From NCBI GenBank assembly GCA_946061315.1, contig CAMGRB010000024.1, positions 1 to 11,506 of the forward strand: a DNA stretch of 11,506 nt. Direction: 5' to 3'. The notes beneath the pieces were generated by a model. It was not told where the DNA came from. It did no database searches and worked only from the letters and a program-made list of their open reading frames with translations. The DNA is from an uncultured Clostridia bacterium (GTDB lineage Bacteria; Bacillota; Clostridia; Oscillospirales; CAG-272). Shown here one piece after another: positions 1 through 6,054 of this stretch (the first letter of the stretch is position 1; every line of letters starts with the position of its first letter). A program made the position numbers and the translations under genes.

Positions 1-915
1 CTTATGGTAAAGGAGGACGCGGCGGTATATCTTATAATCTTTGCAGTTTATGCTATGCTCTCGCGCAAGCGTTACCGCCAGGGAGGTATCATTTTAGCGT
101 CAAGCGGAGTATGGTTTGCCCTCTCAACGTTTCTTATAGACCGCTTTGGCGACGGAGTTATGTCCGACAGATATTCAAATCTTATATATAACTCAAATGA
201 CGGACTGTGGGGTGCCATAAAAACCGCAATACAGAACCCCGCTTATCTTATCTCCCAGCTTTTCTCAACGGACGGCGCGGACCTTTCGTCAAGCAATTTC
301 TTCTTTGATTCTTCAACCTGGGCAAAGGTCGTTTATTTCCTTTTGCTTCTTTTGCCTCTTGCTTTTATCCCGTTTTGCACCAAAAAGATGTCACGCTATC
401 TTTTAATCGCGCCTATCCTTCTTAATTTGCTCACAACGTACCGCTATCAGTACAGCATACTGTTTCAGTACAGTTTCGCAATATCCGCGTTTCTTATCTA
501 CGCAATGATACAGAATATACCCGAGATAAAGTCAAAGATAAAACCGTATCTTATATCCTTTGCGGCAGCGTCCTGCTGTATTCTCTATATGGTCACCGTC
601 GTGCCTAAATTGGTCGGATACGTTGCAATATACGAAGACGGCAAGGATATGTACGCCGAGATGGAAGCAACGCTTGACACAATACCGAAGGACGCCTCCG
701 TTTGTGCCTCGTCCGTCCTTATCCCTCATATATCGGACAGAGAAATTCTCTACGACGCAAACCACCACAAAAATAAACCCGACGTCGATTTCGTCGTCCT
801 CGATAACCGCTACAACGTCGAGTCCACCGTCAAAGCGTACGAAAACCACGGCTACGAAATATACTTTGAGTCGGAGTATATACTCATTCTTAAATCCCCG
901 GAGTCGGTATATTAA
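1..915 (+). CDS. DUF2079 family integral membrane protein, 3' part (5' end outside window)
   Basis: The reading frame is open from the first base, so the gene begins left of the window; the ATG at 4 is probably internal. About 304 residues are visible. The visible N-terminus reads VKEDAAVYL, the typical family 'vKED' loop next to a membrane segment. Hydrophobic helices follow at roughly residues 8-20, 27-46, 109-127, 131-146, 152-170 and 180-205 (counting from the ATG at 4). A soluble C-terminal domain (about 215-300) contains TIPKDASVCASS, LIPHISDREILYD and DFVVLDNR, which match the C-terminal pattern of DUF2079 proteins. The family resembles polytopic GT-C-like membrane proteins, but no reaction is established, so the role is unknown. 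It ends with TAA just before a strong terminator and converges on the GH43 gene. Family assignment comes from recalled motif pattern, not a search. Confidence 0.8.
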   Translation, partial: LMVKEDAAVYLIIFAVYAMLSRKRYRQGGIILASSGVWFALSTFLIDRFGDGVMSDRYSNLIYNSNDGLWGAIKTAIQNPAYLISQLFSTDGADLSSSNFFFDSSTWAKVVYFLLLLLPLAFIPFCTKKMSRYLLIAPILLNLLTTYRYQYSILFQYSFAISAFLIYAMIQNIPEIKSKIKPYLISFAAASCCILYMVTVVPKLVGYVAIYEDGKDMYAEMEATLDTIPKDASVCASSVLIPHISDREILYDANHHKNKPDVDFVVLDNRYNVESTVKAYENHGYEIYFESEYILILKSPESVY

Positions 916-920
916 AATTG

Positions 921-958
921 CAGGTCGGCACGAATTTGTGCCGACCTGTGTCGTTTTT
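921..958. terminator. Bidirectional intrinsic terminator between convergent genes
   Basis: A perfect 11-bp stem (921-931 with 938-948, arm CAGGTCGGCAC) closes a 6-nt loop. A T-rich tail (954-958) follows on the plus strand, and an A-rich stretch (914-918) on the other side gives U residues on the minus transcript. It lies 5 bp after the DUF2079 stop. The GH43 stop codon (957-959) lies inside its plus-strand T tract, so one hairpin can serve both convergent genes. Confidence 0.85.
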
Positions 959-2435
959 ATAAAAAGTATATGTCTTTAACGTCAAGCGAGCCTTGCCCGT
1001 GATACTCGAAAACGAGGGGATATACTCCGTTCTCGATTCTTATCTCGGTATAGGCACTTGTCCACTCTTTTTTATGGGTTATTTTGATTTTTCCGCACAC
1101 AGTGTCGCCAAAAGAGGTTTTTATAAGCATCTCACCCTCGGGGGCTATATCGCCGCTTCTGTACGAAATGCCGATTTTGCTTACGTTTTCAAAATCGAAA
1201 TACTTAAAGGCGAAAAACGTGCCGTCCTCTACCGTTTCTATGTATCTTTCGTCGCCTTTGTTCGTAATATTGGGCAGTCTTTCGTTTGTGGCGTCACAAT
1301 GCGGCATATGACCGTTTGAGAGGTTGCAACAAATAACCGAGGGGTAAGTGCCCATAGCTTTTAGCGGTCCTGCATTCAAACCGCAAGAGGTCATCTCAAC
1401 CTGTTTTATAGACCCGTCCTGCCCTATTTTAATTTTTTCGGCGCACGCTTGCCTTGAAAACTCGTTCTTGTGCGTCTGGCGGTGATAAAAGATATACCAC
1501 TCTCCGTTTATATTTTCAATGCTTCCGTGGTTATTGCCCGTGCGGTTTACTCTGTCTTCTTCCTGTCTTTTGTTAAAGCCTATATCGCCGTTTGATATGA
1601 TAACTCCGCCGTACTTGAAATCTCTGTCGGGATAGTCGCTTGTTGCGTACGCAAGCTCGTGCCCTCTGCGTGTGGAGTAAATAAAATAGTACCGCTCACC
1701 TATTTTTCTCATTGAGCTTGCCTCAAAAAACTCGTGCCCCGCAAAATCGCTCGTTTTGTACGGTAGCTTCAATATGTGCTTCGGCTTTGTCTTTACCGTC
1801 ATCATATCGTCGCAAAGCTCAACGCAAACGGCACCCATAGAACCTATTGCTCCGCCCTCGCAGTTTACAACTTCTTCCCTCGTTTTGCGCAAAAGAAGCA
1901 TCGTTCTGTTGACGGCTTCCTCGTAGTTCAGTTTCTCGTCCTCGAAAAAGTCCCACCATTGACCGTAGTAGAGCCTTATAGTTCCGTTGTCGTTTATAAG
2001 CCCCGGGTCAAAGACCATAAAATCGTGCAATACCGAGCCGTCGGGGTTTTTAACGTACCCCAAAAACTCGAATTTGCCCGAGGGAGTGTCGCAAACGGCA
2101 ACGCTTATGGCGTAACTGCAATCGGGGAAAATGTTTGAGAGCGAATAATATAAATAGTATTTTCCGTCGTTGCCCCTTACCACGTCGGGGGCAAACATAT
2201 AGGGATATTTGTCGTAAAGAGGGTCCTGTTTTGCCCTGTATATAACGCCCTCGTATCGCCAGCTTTTAAGGTCGTCAACGGGTGCGGAGTACGTAACGTA
2301 GTCAAGGTTGCAGAAGCGGTCCGAGCCCTCGCTCTCGTGCGAGCCGTAAATATATACCCTGTCCCCGAAAACGTGCGGCTCCCCGTCGGGAATACACTCA
2401 TAAAGCGGCAAATACGGATTGAAAACCTGTTTCAT
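957..2435 (-). CDS. Glycoside hydrolase family 43 protein (arabinofuranosidase/xylosidase type), intracellular
   Basis: This 492-residue protein should be a five-bladed beta-propeller glycosidase of GH43, an inverting family acting on alpha-L-arabinofuranosides or beta-xylosides. Catalytic candidates fit the family. D17 in CIPDGEPHVFGDRVY is the general base. D143 in VFDPGLINDNG is the pKa modulator. E238 in HEFFEASSMRKIG is the general acid. H303 in NNHGSIEN is the usual central-channel metal-site histidine. The propeller ends near IFYHRQTHKNEFSRQ (about 315-328). Residues from about 365 on form a separate beta-rich region resembling an accessory carbohydrate-binding domain. There is no signal peptide, so it should act in the cytoplasm on imported oligosaccharides. 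The start is supported by GGAG at 2441-2444 (minus strand), 5 nt from the ATG, and by a promoter at 2472-2500. It is divergent from a GH127-like gene. Exact substrate and subfamily cannot be read from the sequence. Confidence 0.9.
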   Translation of the reverse strand: MKQVFNPYLPLYECIPDGEPHVFGDRVYIYGSHESEGSDRFCNLDYVTYSAPVDDLKSWRYEGVIYRAKQDPLYDKYPYMFAPDVVRGNDGKYYLYYSLSNIFPDCSYAISVAVCDTPSGKFEFLGYVKNPDGSVLHDFMVFDPGLINDNGTIRLYYGQWWDFFEDEKLNYEEAVNRTMLLLRKTREEVVNCEGGAIGSMGAVCVELCDDMMTVKTKPKHILKLPYKTSDFAGHEFFEASSMRKIGERYYFIYSTRRGHELAYATSDYPDRDFKYGGVIISNGDIGFNKRQEEDRVNRTGNNHGSIENINGEWYIFYHRQTHKNEFSRQACAEKIKIGQDGSIKQVEMTSCGLNAGPLKAMGTYPSVICCNLSNGHMPHCDATNERLPNITNKGDERYIETVEDGTFFAFKYFDFENVSKIGISYRSGDIAPEGEMLIKTSFGDTVCGKIKITHKKEWTSAYTEIRIENGVYPLVFEYHGQGSLDVKDIYFL

Positions 2436-2471
2436 AATATCTCCAAAGATTGATTTAATGTTTATAGGTAT

Positions 2472-2500
2472 ATTCTATCATAACAAATGAGAAGTTTCAA
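2472..2500 (-). promoter_or_regulatory. Sigma-A-type promoter of the GH43 gene
   Basis: On the minus strand TTGAAA (2495-2500) and TAGAAT (2472-2477) are separated by exactly 17 bp. Transcription would start near 2465, about 30 nt upstream of the GH43 ATG. It sits in the same gap as the oppositely directed promoter at 2575-2603, about 75 bp away. I saw no convincing operator palindrome between them. Confidence 0.7.
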
Positions 2501-2574
2501 TACCGCGCCGAATTTTTCTATACGTTACACTCCTCTTTTTAACGGTTTTGATGCTTTGTAAAATCATAAAAAAC

Positions 2575-2603
2575 TTGACTGACGACTTGCCGTATGATAC
2601 AAT
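2575..2603 (+). promoter_or_regulatory. Sigma-A-type promoter of the GH127-like gene
   Basis: TTGACT (2575-2580) and TACAAT (2598-2603) have a 17-bp spacer, close to consensus. The predicted transcript start is near 2610. This excludes an upstream in-frame ATG at 2594, which lies inside the promoter, and supports the ATG at 2639. Confidence 0.75.
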
Positions 2604-2638
2604 TATCTTATCAGATACAACAGAGAGGTATAAAAATT

Positions 2639-3874
2639 ATGGTTGACGCATATTATCGTGACTTTTTACACCGTGTGGAGCTTAATTTCGGGAAGCTTTC
2701 AAGCGATACGTATTCGGGCGAAAAGGTTTTCAGAGAATCCGAATATGCCTGGGAGGGCGACTGGGAAGGTCGGGCGCTTCTGGCGTTCGTATGTCTTAAA
2801 CGGCTGACGGGCAAAGAAGTTCCCGCATTGAATTATGAACTTTCTCATCTGAAAGAAAAGACGAACGAATACGGATATTTCGGAAAGGCTGCAGACGGCA
2901 ACACCGTTTCCGAGCAGCTCCTATCGGGCAACGGCTGGTATTTACGCGGGCTTTGCGAATATTATCACGACACTAAAAGCGAGGAAATTCTTTCTCTTAT
3001 AAAAAGCATTGTCGAAAATCTGTATCTGCGATGCGATGCGTTGTACGACAGATACCCGGATGAGAGCAGGGCGGATGAAGGAGGAGCCAGCGGCTCGCTT
3101 TCTCAAAGCGTTGACGGTTGGATTTTATCCACGGATATAGGTTGCGCCTATATTGCGCTTGACGGTCTTACGGCAGCGTACCGCATATTAAAGAGCGAAA
3201 GGCTAAAAACCTTTATCGACAAGCAAATTATGCGCTTTCTGGCTTTGGATAAATTAAAATGCCGAGTGCAGACTCACGCTACTCTGACAGCTTGTCGTGC
3301 GATAATCAGAATGTACATAATTACCCATGATAAGTCCTATCTTGAAAAAGGAAAGAGCCTTTTCGATTTCTATACCGCTTACGGTATGACGCTTACTTAC
3401 GAAAATTTCAACTGGTTTGAAAGAAAAGACACGTGGACGGAGCCGTGTGCCGTAGTTGACAGTCTTATCTGCGCACTCTATTTATACCGTGAACTGAACG
3501 ATAAGAGCTACCTTACTCTTGCAAGAAAAATTTATTTTAACGGTATCAATTTAGGACAGCGCTCAAGCGGCGGTGCGGGAACAAATTCCTGCGTTACGGT
3601 TGATAATCCCGTTTTCAAGTCCGATATATTCGAGGCGTATTGGTGTTGCTCCATGCGTTTATCGGAGGGGCTTTATCAGGCTTCTCTCTTCTCCGAGGAT
3701 TTGTTTTCGGAATCGGACGATGAAAAACCGACGGTTCGCGACGAATACGGACGCATTTTCCGCGGCGAGCATCTTTTATGCTCGGTAAATGGCGGCGAGC
3801 TTACCTTTTTACCGAAAATTTATAATTATTCGCCCGAAGAATTAGGCCGCTTAAGAATAAAAATACTGTTTTAA
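2639..3874 (+). CDS. GH127-like protein (beta-L-arabinofuranosidase fold, DUF1680), short form
   Basis: This 411-residue protein is alpha-helical and resembles the (alpha/alpha)6 barrel domain of GH127 beta-L-arabinofuranosidases. Family landmarks are WEGDWEGRALLAF and GNGWYLRGLCEYYHD near the N-terminus, THATLTACRAI (H213), then E268-P-C270 in TWTEPCAVVD and the CysCys pair C336-C337 in AYWCCSMRLSEG. In GH127 a Glu-x-Cys and a Cys-Cys pair bind zinc, and one cysteine is the nucleophile; all four positions appear present. The start is the ATG at 2639: AGAGAGG at 2622-2628 lies about 10 nt upstream, and an earlier in-frame ATG falls inside the promoter. Typical GH127 proteins are around 600 residues or more. 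This one stops soon after the catalytic region, so the usual C-terminal beta-sandwich domains are largely missing. There is no signal peptide. It is divergent from GH43, suggesting a shared arabinan or arabino-oligosaccharide role. Substrate is inference. Confidence 0.75.
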   Translation: MVDAYYRDFLHRVELNFGKLSSDTYSGEKVFRESEYAWEGDWEGRALLAFVCLKRLTGKEVPALNYELSHLKEKTNEYGYFGKAADGNTVSEQLLSGNGWYLRGLCEYYHDTKSEEILSLIKSIVENLYLRCDALYDRYPDESRADEGGASGSLSQSVDGWILSTDIGCAYIALDGLTAAYRILKSERLKTFIDKQIMRFLALDKLKCRVQTHATLTACRAIIRMYIITHDKSYLEKGKSLFDFYTAYGMTLTYENFNWFERKDTWTEPCAVVDSLICALYLYRELNDKSYLTLARKIYFNGINLGQRSSGGAGTNSCVTVDNPVFKSDIFEAYWCCSMRLSEGLYQASLFSEDLFSESDDEKPTVRDEYGRIFRGEHLLCSVNGGELTFLPKIYNYSPEELGRLRIKILF

Positions 3875-3888
3875 CAAACTGCCAAAAG

Positions 3889-3920
3889 AAAACCTCCTCG
3901 TTAAAACCGAGGAGGTTTTT
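3889..3920 (+). terminator. Intrinsic terminator after the GH127-like gene
   Basis: A perfect 12-bp stem (3889-3900 with 3908-3919, arm AAAACCTCCTCG) has a 7-nt loop and ends in a run of five T (3916-3920), 14 bp past the stop codon. The A-rich left arm makes it potentially functional in both directions. Confidence 0.9.
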
Positions 3921-3938
3921 ATATGCCCCTTAAAGCAC

Positions 3939-4110
3939 GTGAAATGTTTTGCTTTTGAAAATGTGAAATAATGCTGTTGCATTGTGAAATATTCGTCTGT
4001 CGCCGAATGTGAAATGAAATAAATCCACTCACGCCCGCAGGCATTTCACACGCCGCAGGCGTATTTCACGCACGAAGTGCATTTCACAAATCCCGCAAGG
4101 GATTTATTTC
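3939..4110. repeat. GTGAAAT/ATTTCAC hairpin array (nested palindromic repeat element)
   Basis: GTGAAAT occurs four times at 3939, 3963, 3984 and 4009. Its reverse complement ATTTCAC occurs three times at 4043, 4063 and 4081, and a related ATTTATTTC ends the element at 4110. The short spacers are mostly hairpins themselves: ATGC/GCAT at 3971-3982, ATTCG/CGAAT at 3991-4008, ACGCC/GGCGT at 4050-4062, GCAC/GTGC at 4070-4080, and AAATCCC/GGGATTT at 4088-4105. An 11-bp arm GAAATAAATCC (4016-4026) is perfectly complementary to 4100-4110. The block therefore reads as a left half of direct words and a right half of inverted words, able to form a branched cruciform. No ORF crosses it convincingly. It looks like a non-coding repeat family member; its mobility or function is unknown. 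Confidence 0.8.
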
Positions 4111-4111
4111 G

Positions 4112-4144
4112 TTGTGCCGCACTTCGTAATGAAGTGCGGCACAA
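4112..4144. repeat. 14-bp perfect hairpin at the 3' side of the regulator gene
   Basis: Positions 4112-4125 (TTGTGCCGCACTTC) pair perfectly with 4131-4144 around a 5-nt loop. It is 13 bp beyond the stop of the minus-strand regulator gene and abuts the GTGAAAT array. No T tract follows on either strand, so it is a poor classical terminator. It may be the end module of the array, or a transcript-stabilising 3' hairpin. Confidence 0.7.
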
Positions 4145-4157
4145 GCGGGGCACGCTA

Positions 4158-5234
4158 TTATTTGTACTTGTTCAATACTTCTACATAAGCAGGATTTTTT
4201 AATAGTTCCGCGCGTCTGCCTCTCGTAGCGTCAGAGCGATAATTGAGAATCCATTCAAGAAGATTATTTCGTGCTTCTGAAGAATAGCTGTCAAACGAAC
4301 AATACAACGGCTCATTTTTAGCTTTGAGTTCTTCAAGTTTTTTCGTTGCGTACAGATTTTTATCCATAACCGCAATTACTTGATCGTCTGTTCCGCCACG
4401 GTAGCAAAGATCGTTTTCCATTCTTCCGAGGAAGGACCTTGCAAGCATAATGAAGAAAGCTTCTTTGGTTTCTCCAAATGCATTCAACATCAGGTTGCCG
4501 TATTGCAAAGCACGCTCTGTCTTTTCCTCCATAGAAAGCGAAGGATTGAAGAATACGGTTCTTCCGAGTTTGTCTGCCGCAAAATCGACAAGCTCATACA
4601 TATTCTTTTGAACATGGAAGTAGTATTCGCTCGTATTTTTTGCAAACAACTGCTCGGTCTTTTGCTCACCTGTTGTGTACCAGTCGCTAAACTTGGTTTT
4701 GTAAATTTCCAATGCTTCTTTCGTCTTTCCTTCTGCGTGAAGAATTTTTGCACGCATATTCCATGCGTTAAGACGCAGAGTTTCTTCCATACATCCTTCA
4801 AGTATTTTTTCACAGATTGCAAGGAATTCATCTTTATGCGCAATCAGCACGGCGGGGTCGTTGTCAGCCATGTCGCCGCCGATGTTCCACATATAGTAGT
4901 GCATAATCCAGTAATCGTTTGGATAATCGTGATATGCTTTGACGATGATTTCTCGCGCCTTCTTATAATCACTTTTCCAATACTTTCTGTAAAGTGCAAT
5001 AACATCGTCAATCTCTGCTTGAATCTTGTCTTTATCATAACCCATAAGTTCGTCAAGAGTTACTCCGAAATAGTAAGCCAGCGGCTGCAAGAGTGTAATG
5101 TCGGGATAAGTTTCGCCACGCTCCCATTTGCTGACCGCCGCACAGGTGACGTTCATAGCCACCGAAAGCTGCTCTTGCGTGATGTTCTTTGCGGTACGCA
5201 AACGCTTGATATTTGTACCTATAGTAATTTTCAT
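4158..5234 (-). CDS. XRE-family helix-turn-helix transcriptional regulator with helical C-terminal region
   Basis: This 358-residue protein has an N-terminal Cro/C1-type DNA-binding domain at about residues 4-62. It contains IGTNIKRLRTAKNITQEQL, the recognition region AAVSKWERGETYPD, and the closing PLAYYFGVTLDELMGYD. The remaining 290 residues are predicted mainly helical with TPR-like periodicity (for example AREIIVKAYHDYPNDYWIMH and NAWNMRAKILHAEGKTKEAL). They end in LLKNPAYVEVLNKYK, a pattern I associate with clostridial regulators of this architecture. The C-terminal part probably senses a ligand or protein partner, but which one cannot be seen. The start is set by GGAGGT (minus strand, 5241-5246) 6 nt before the ATG. 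A longer in-frame start at 5294 would overlap the -10 box. It is monocistronic, with no obvious partner gene, so its target is unknown. Confidence 0.88.
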   Translation of the reverse strand: MKITIGTNIKRLRTAKNITQEQLSVAMNVTCAAVSKWERGETYPDITLLQPLAYYFGVTLDELMGYDKDKIQAEIDDVIALYRKYWKSDYKKAREIIVKAYHDYPNDYWIMHYYMWNIGGDMADNDPAVLIAHKDEFLAICEKILEGCMEETLRLNAWNMRAKILHAEGKTKEALEIYKTKFSDWYTTGEQKTEQLFAKNTSEYYFHVQKNMYELVDFAADKLGRTVFFNPSLSMEEKTERALQYGNLMLNAFGETKEAFFIMLARSFLGRMENDLCYRGGTDDQVIAVMDKNLYATKKLEELKAKNEPLYCSFDSYSSEARNNLLEWILNYRSDATRGRRAELLKNPAYVEVLNKYK

Positions 5235-5284
5235 AATTATACCTCCACTAAAAGTAAAGTAAGCCGACGTCTGCTTCTGTTTAT

Positions 5285-5312
5285 ATTGTAGCATAAAAAC
5301 CGGCGCAGTAAA
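5285..5312 (-). promoter_or_regulatory. Putative promoter of the XRE regulator
   Basis: On the minus strand TACAAT (5285-5290) follows TTTACT (5307-5312) with a 16-bp spacer. The predicted start near 5278 gives a leader of about 45 nt to the GGAGGT site. The -10 is good and the -35 is only fair. Confidence 0.55.
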
Positions 5313-5345
5313 GGTATTGTCAGGAAATATTAAATTAACTCAAAG

Positions 5346-5375
5346 TTGAAAAAAGATAGTAGTGATTTATATAAT
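5346..5375 (+). promoter_or_regulatory. Orphan forward promoter-like sequence
   Basis: TTGAAA (5346-5351) and a consensus TATAAT (5370-5375) are separated by 18 bp. It is divergent from the regulator promoter. No credible ORF follows; the next landmark is a terminator-like hairpin at 5448-5474. It could drive a small RNA of about 90 nt. AT-rich intergenic DNA produces such matches by chance, hence the modest confidence. Confidence 0.4.
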
Positions 5376-5447
5376 AGAGAAAATTTTTCTGATTCCCGGC
5401 ATTCGCCTGTAAAGCAAGCGCTAAATAAAACGGCGGGAGCGATTAAG

Positions 5448-5474
5448 AGCCTTCTCCCACAGGAGAAGGCTTTT
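5448..5474 (+). terminator. Terminator-like hairpin in the intergenic repeat region
   Basis: A 10-bp stem (5448-5457 with 5462-5471, arm AGCCTTCTCC) with loop CACA leads into TTTT (5471-5474) on the plus strand. Identical 10-bp words CGGCGGGAGC flank it at 5431-5440 and 5475-5484, so it may be part of a repeat module rather than a gene's own terminator. Confidence 0.55.
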
Positions 5475-5548
5475 CGGCGGGAGCAAACCCCGCCATACTT
5501 CTCCCCTTTTCACTCTTACCTATTGTTTTCCTGCCCCGCCTCCGCCGT

Positions 5549-5701
5549 GTCATCCTCGAGTGGAGCGTTAGCGTAACGAAGGATCTGGCGGACAAGTAAA
5601 ATCACACTATTGCTCCTGATCCTACGTGAACCCCCAAAACTCGCAAGCTCATTTCGGAGAACCCCTACCTTCGCTTCATATACATTCCGCTCAAGGATGA
5701 C
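5549..5701. repeat. Inverted repeat GTCATCCTcGAG / CTtAAGGATGAC-type ends
   Basis: GTCATCCTCGAG (5549-5560) matches the reverse complement of 5690-5701 at 11 of 12 positions, enclosing about 130 bp. Its right arm lies inside the loop of the larger inverted repeat at 5623-5771, so the two palindromes interlock rather than nest. That is a mark of successive insertions or recombination. The left arm is followed by AACGAAGGATCT, giving it the look of a short dispersed chromosomal repeat. Confidence 0.55.
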
Positions 5702-5771
5702 GGGAGCAGGGGAAAGCCTCCATCGCGTAGGGGTTCCCCGAAGCGAAGTATGAGCTTTGGGGGTTCGCGTA
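5623..5771. repeat. Long imperfect inverted repeat (MITE-like)
   Basis: The outer arms 5623-5638 (TACGTGAACCCCCAAA) and 5756-5771 are complementary at 15 of 16 positions. Further in, AGCTCAT (5645-5651) pairs with 5749-5755. A 16-nt block ending GAACCCCTAC (5653-5668) pairs with 5727-5742 with one mismatch. Each arm carries a separate 7-nt insertion relative to the other. The loop is about 58 bp. No ORF for a transposase is present. It is compatible with a non-autonomous element or a degenerate dispersed repeat. Confidence 0.6.
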
Positions 5772-5945
5772 CAGAGGGAGGTGGCACGGCTTGCCGTGAC
5801 GGAAGGAGTTCTGCCGTTTGTTTTGGAAAAGTAAGACCATATTGCACGGCACTCCTCCACCTGCTACGCAGGAGCCCCCTCCGCAGGGAGCCTTTCGGCG
5901 GGACGGTCAAGACCGTCCCATACATTTCGGGAAACCCCTACCGTA
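5772..5945. repeat. Cluster of short hairpins in a gene-free mosaic
   Basis: The stretch holds CACGGC/GCCGTG (5785-5798), CCTGC/GCAGG (5860-5872) and a perfect 9-bp stem GGGACGGTC/GACCGTCCC (5900-5919). The word TTTCGGGAAACCCCTACC (5926-5943) is a second copy of the block at 5652-5669. ORFs through here have no recognisable sequence and run across the palindromes. Best read as fragments of dispersed palindromic repeats. Beyond it, 5946-6011 holds no clear feature except a short TTCGTGC/GCACGAA hairpin (5971-5987). Confidence 0.55.
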
Positions 5946-6011
5946 AAATCGGACAAAAATGCGAACTCGATTCGTGCAAGCACGAAAATGGTTCTCATAA
6001 GCCCCACAAGA

Positions 6012-6044
6012 CAACAAAAAAAGACACGGTGTGTCTTTTTTGTT
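6012..6044 (-). terminator. Terminator of the GH123-like gene, related to the tRNA-Glu terminator family
   Basis: The core GACAC/GTGTC with a 3-nt loop (6023-6035) is flanked by A and T runs. On the minus strand GTGTC is followed by seven T, 10 nt after the GH123-like stop codon, making a good intrinsic terminator; six T on the plus strand make it bidirectional. The core GACACGGTGTGTC is identical to that of the hairpin at 7989-8031, and the flanks (TCACCA on one side, ATAAG on the other) also resemble that family. Confidence 0.8.
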
Positions 6045-6054
6045 GGTGAAGCAA

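Noticed and set aside
2501..2574. Operator palindrome between the divergent glycosidase promoters
   Set aside because: Only weak, short complementary stretches were found, none better than chance, so no regulator site is called.
2594..2638. Upstream in-frame start for the GH127-like gene
   Set aside because: The ATG at 2594 lies within the TTGACT-17-TACAAT promoter, upstream of the likely transcript start.
3939..4110. Possible CRISPR array
   Set aside because: The repeated words are only 7 bp, spacers are 11-18 nt and self-complementary, the words invert midway, and no cas gene is near.
4380..5291. 303-codon open frame on the plus strand opposite the XRE regulator
   Set aside because: The translation is cysteine-, valine- and phenylalanine-rich with no domain. 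The minus strand has a clear HTH domain, ribosome binding site and promoter, so this is an antisense shadow.
5235..5294. Upstream in-frame start for the XRE regulator
   Set aside because: It overlaps the -10 box, while the ATG at 5234 has GGAGGT at ideal spacing and begins the HTH domain normally.
5516..6049. Several 76-114-codon open frames on both strands
   Set aside because: They run through palindromic repeats, lack ribosome binding sites, and have low-complexity or unfamiliar translations.
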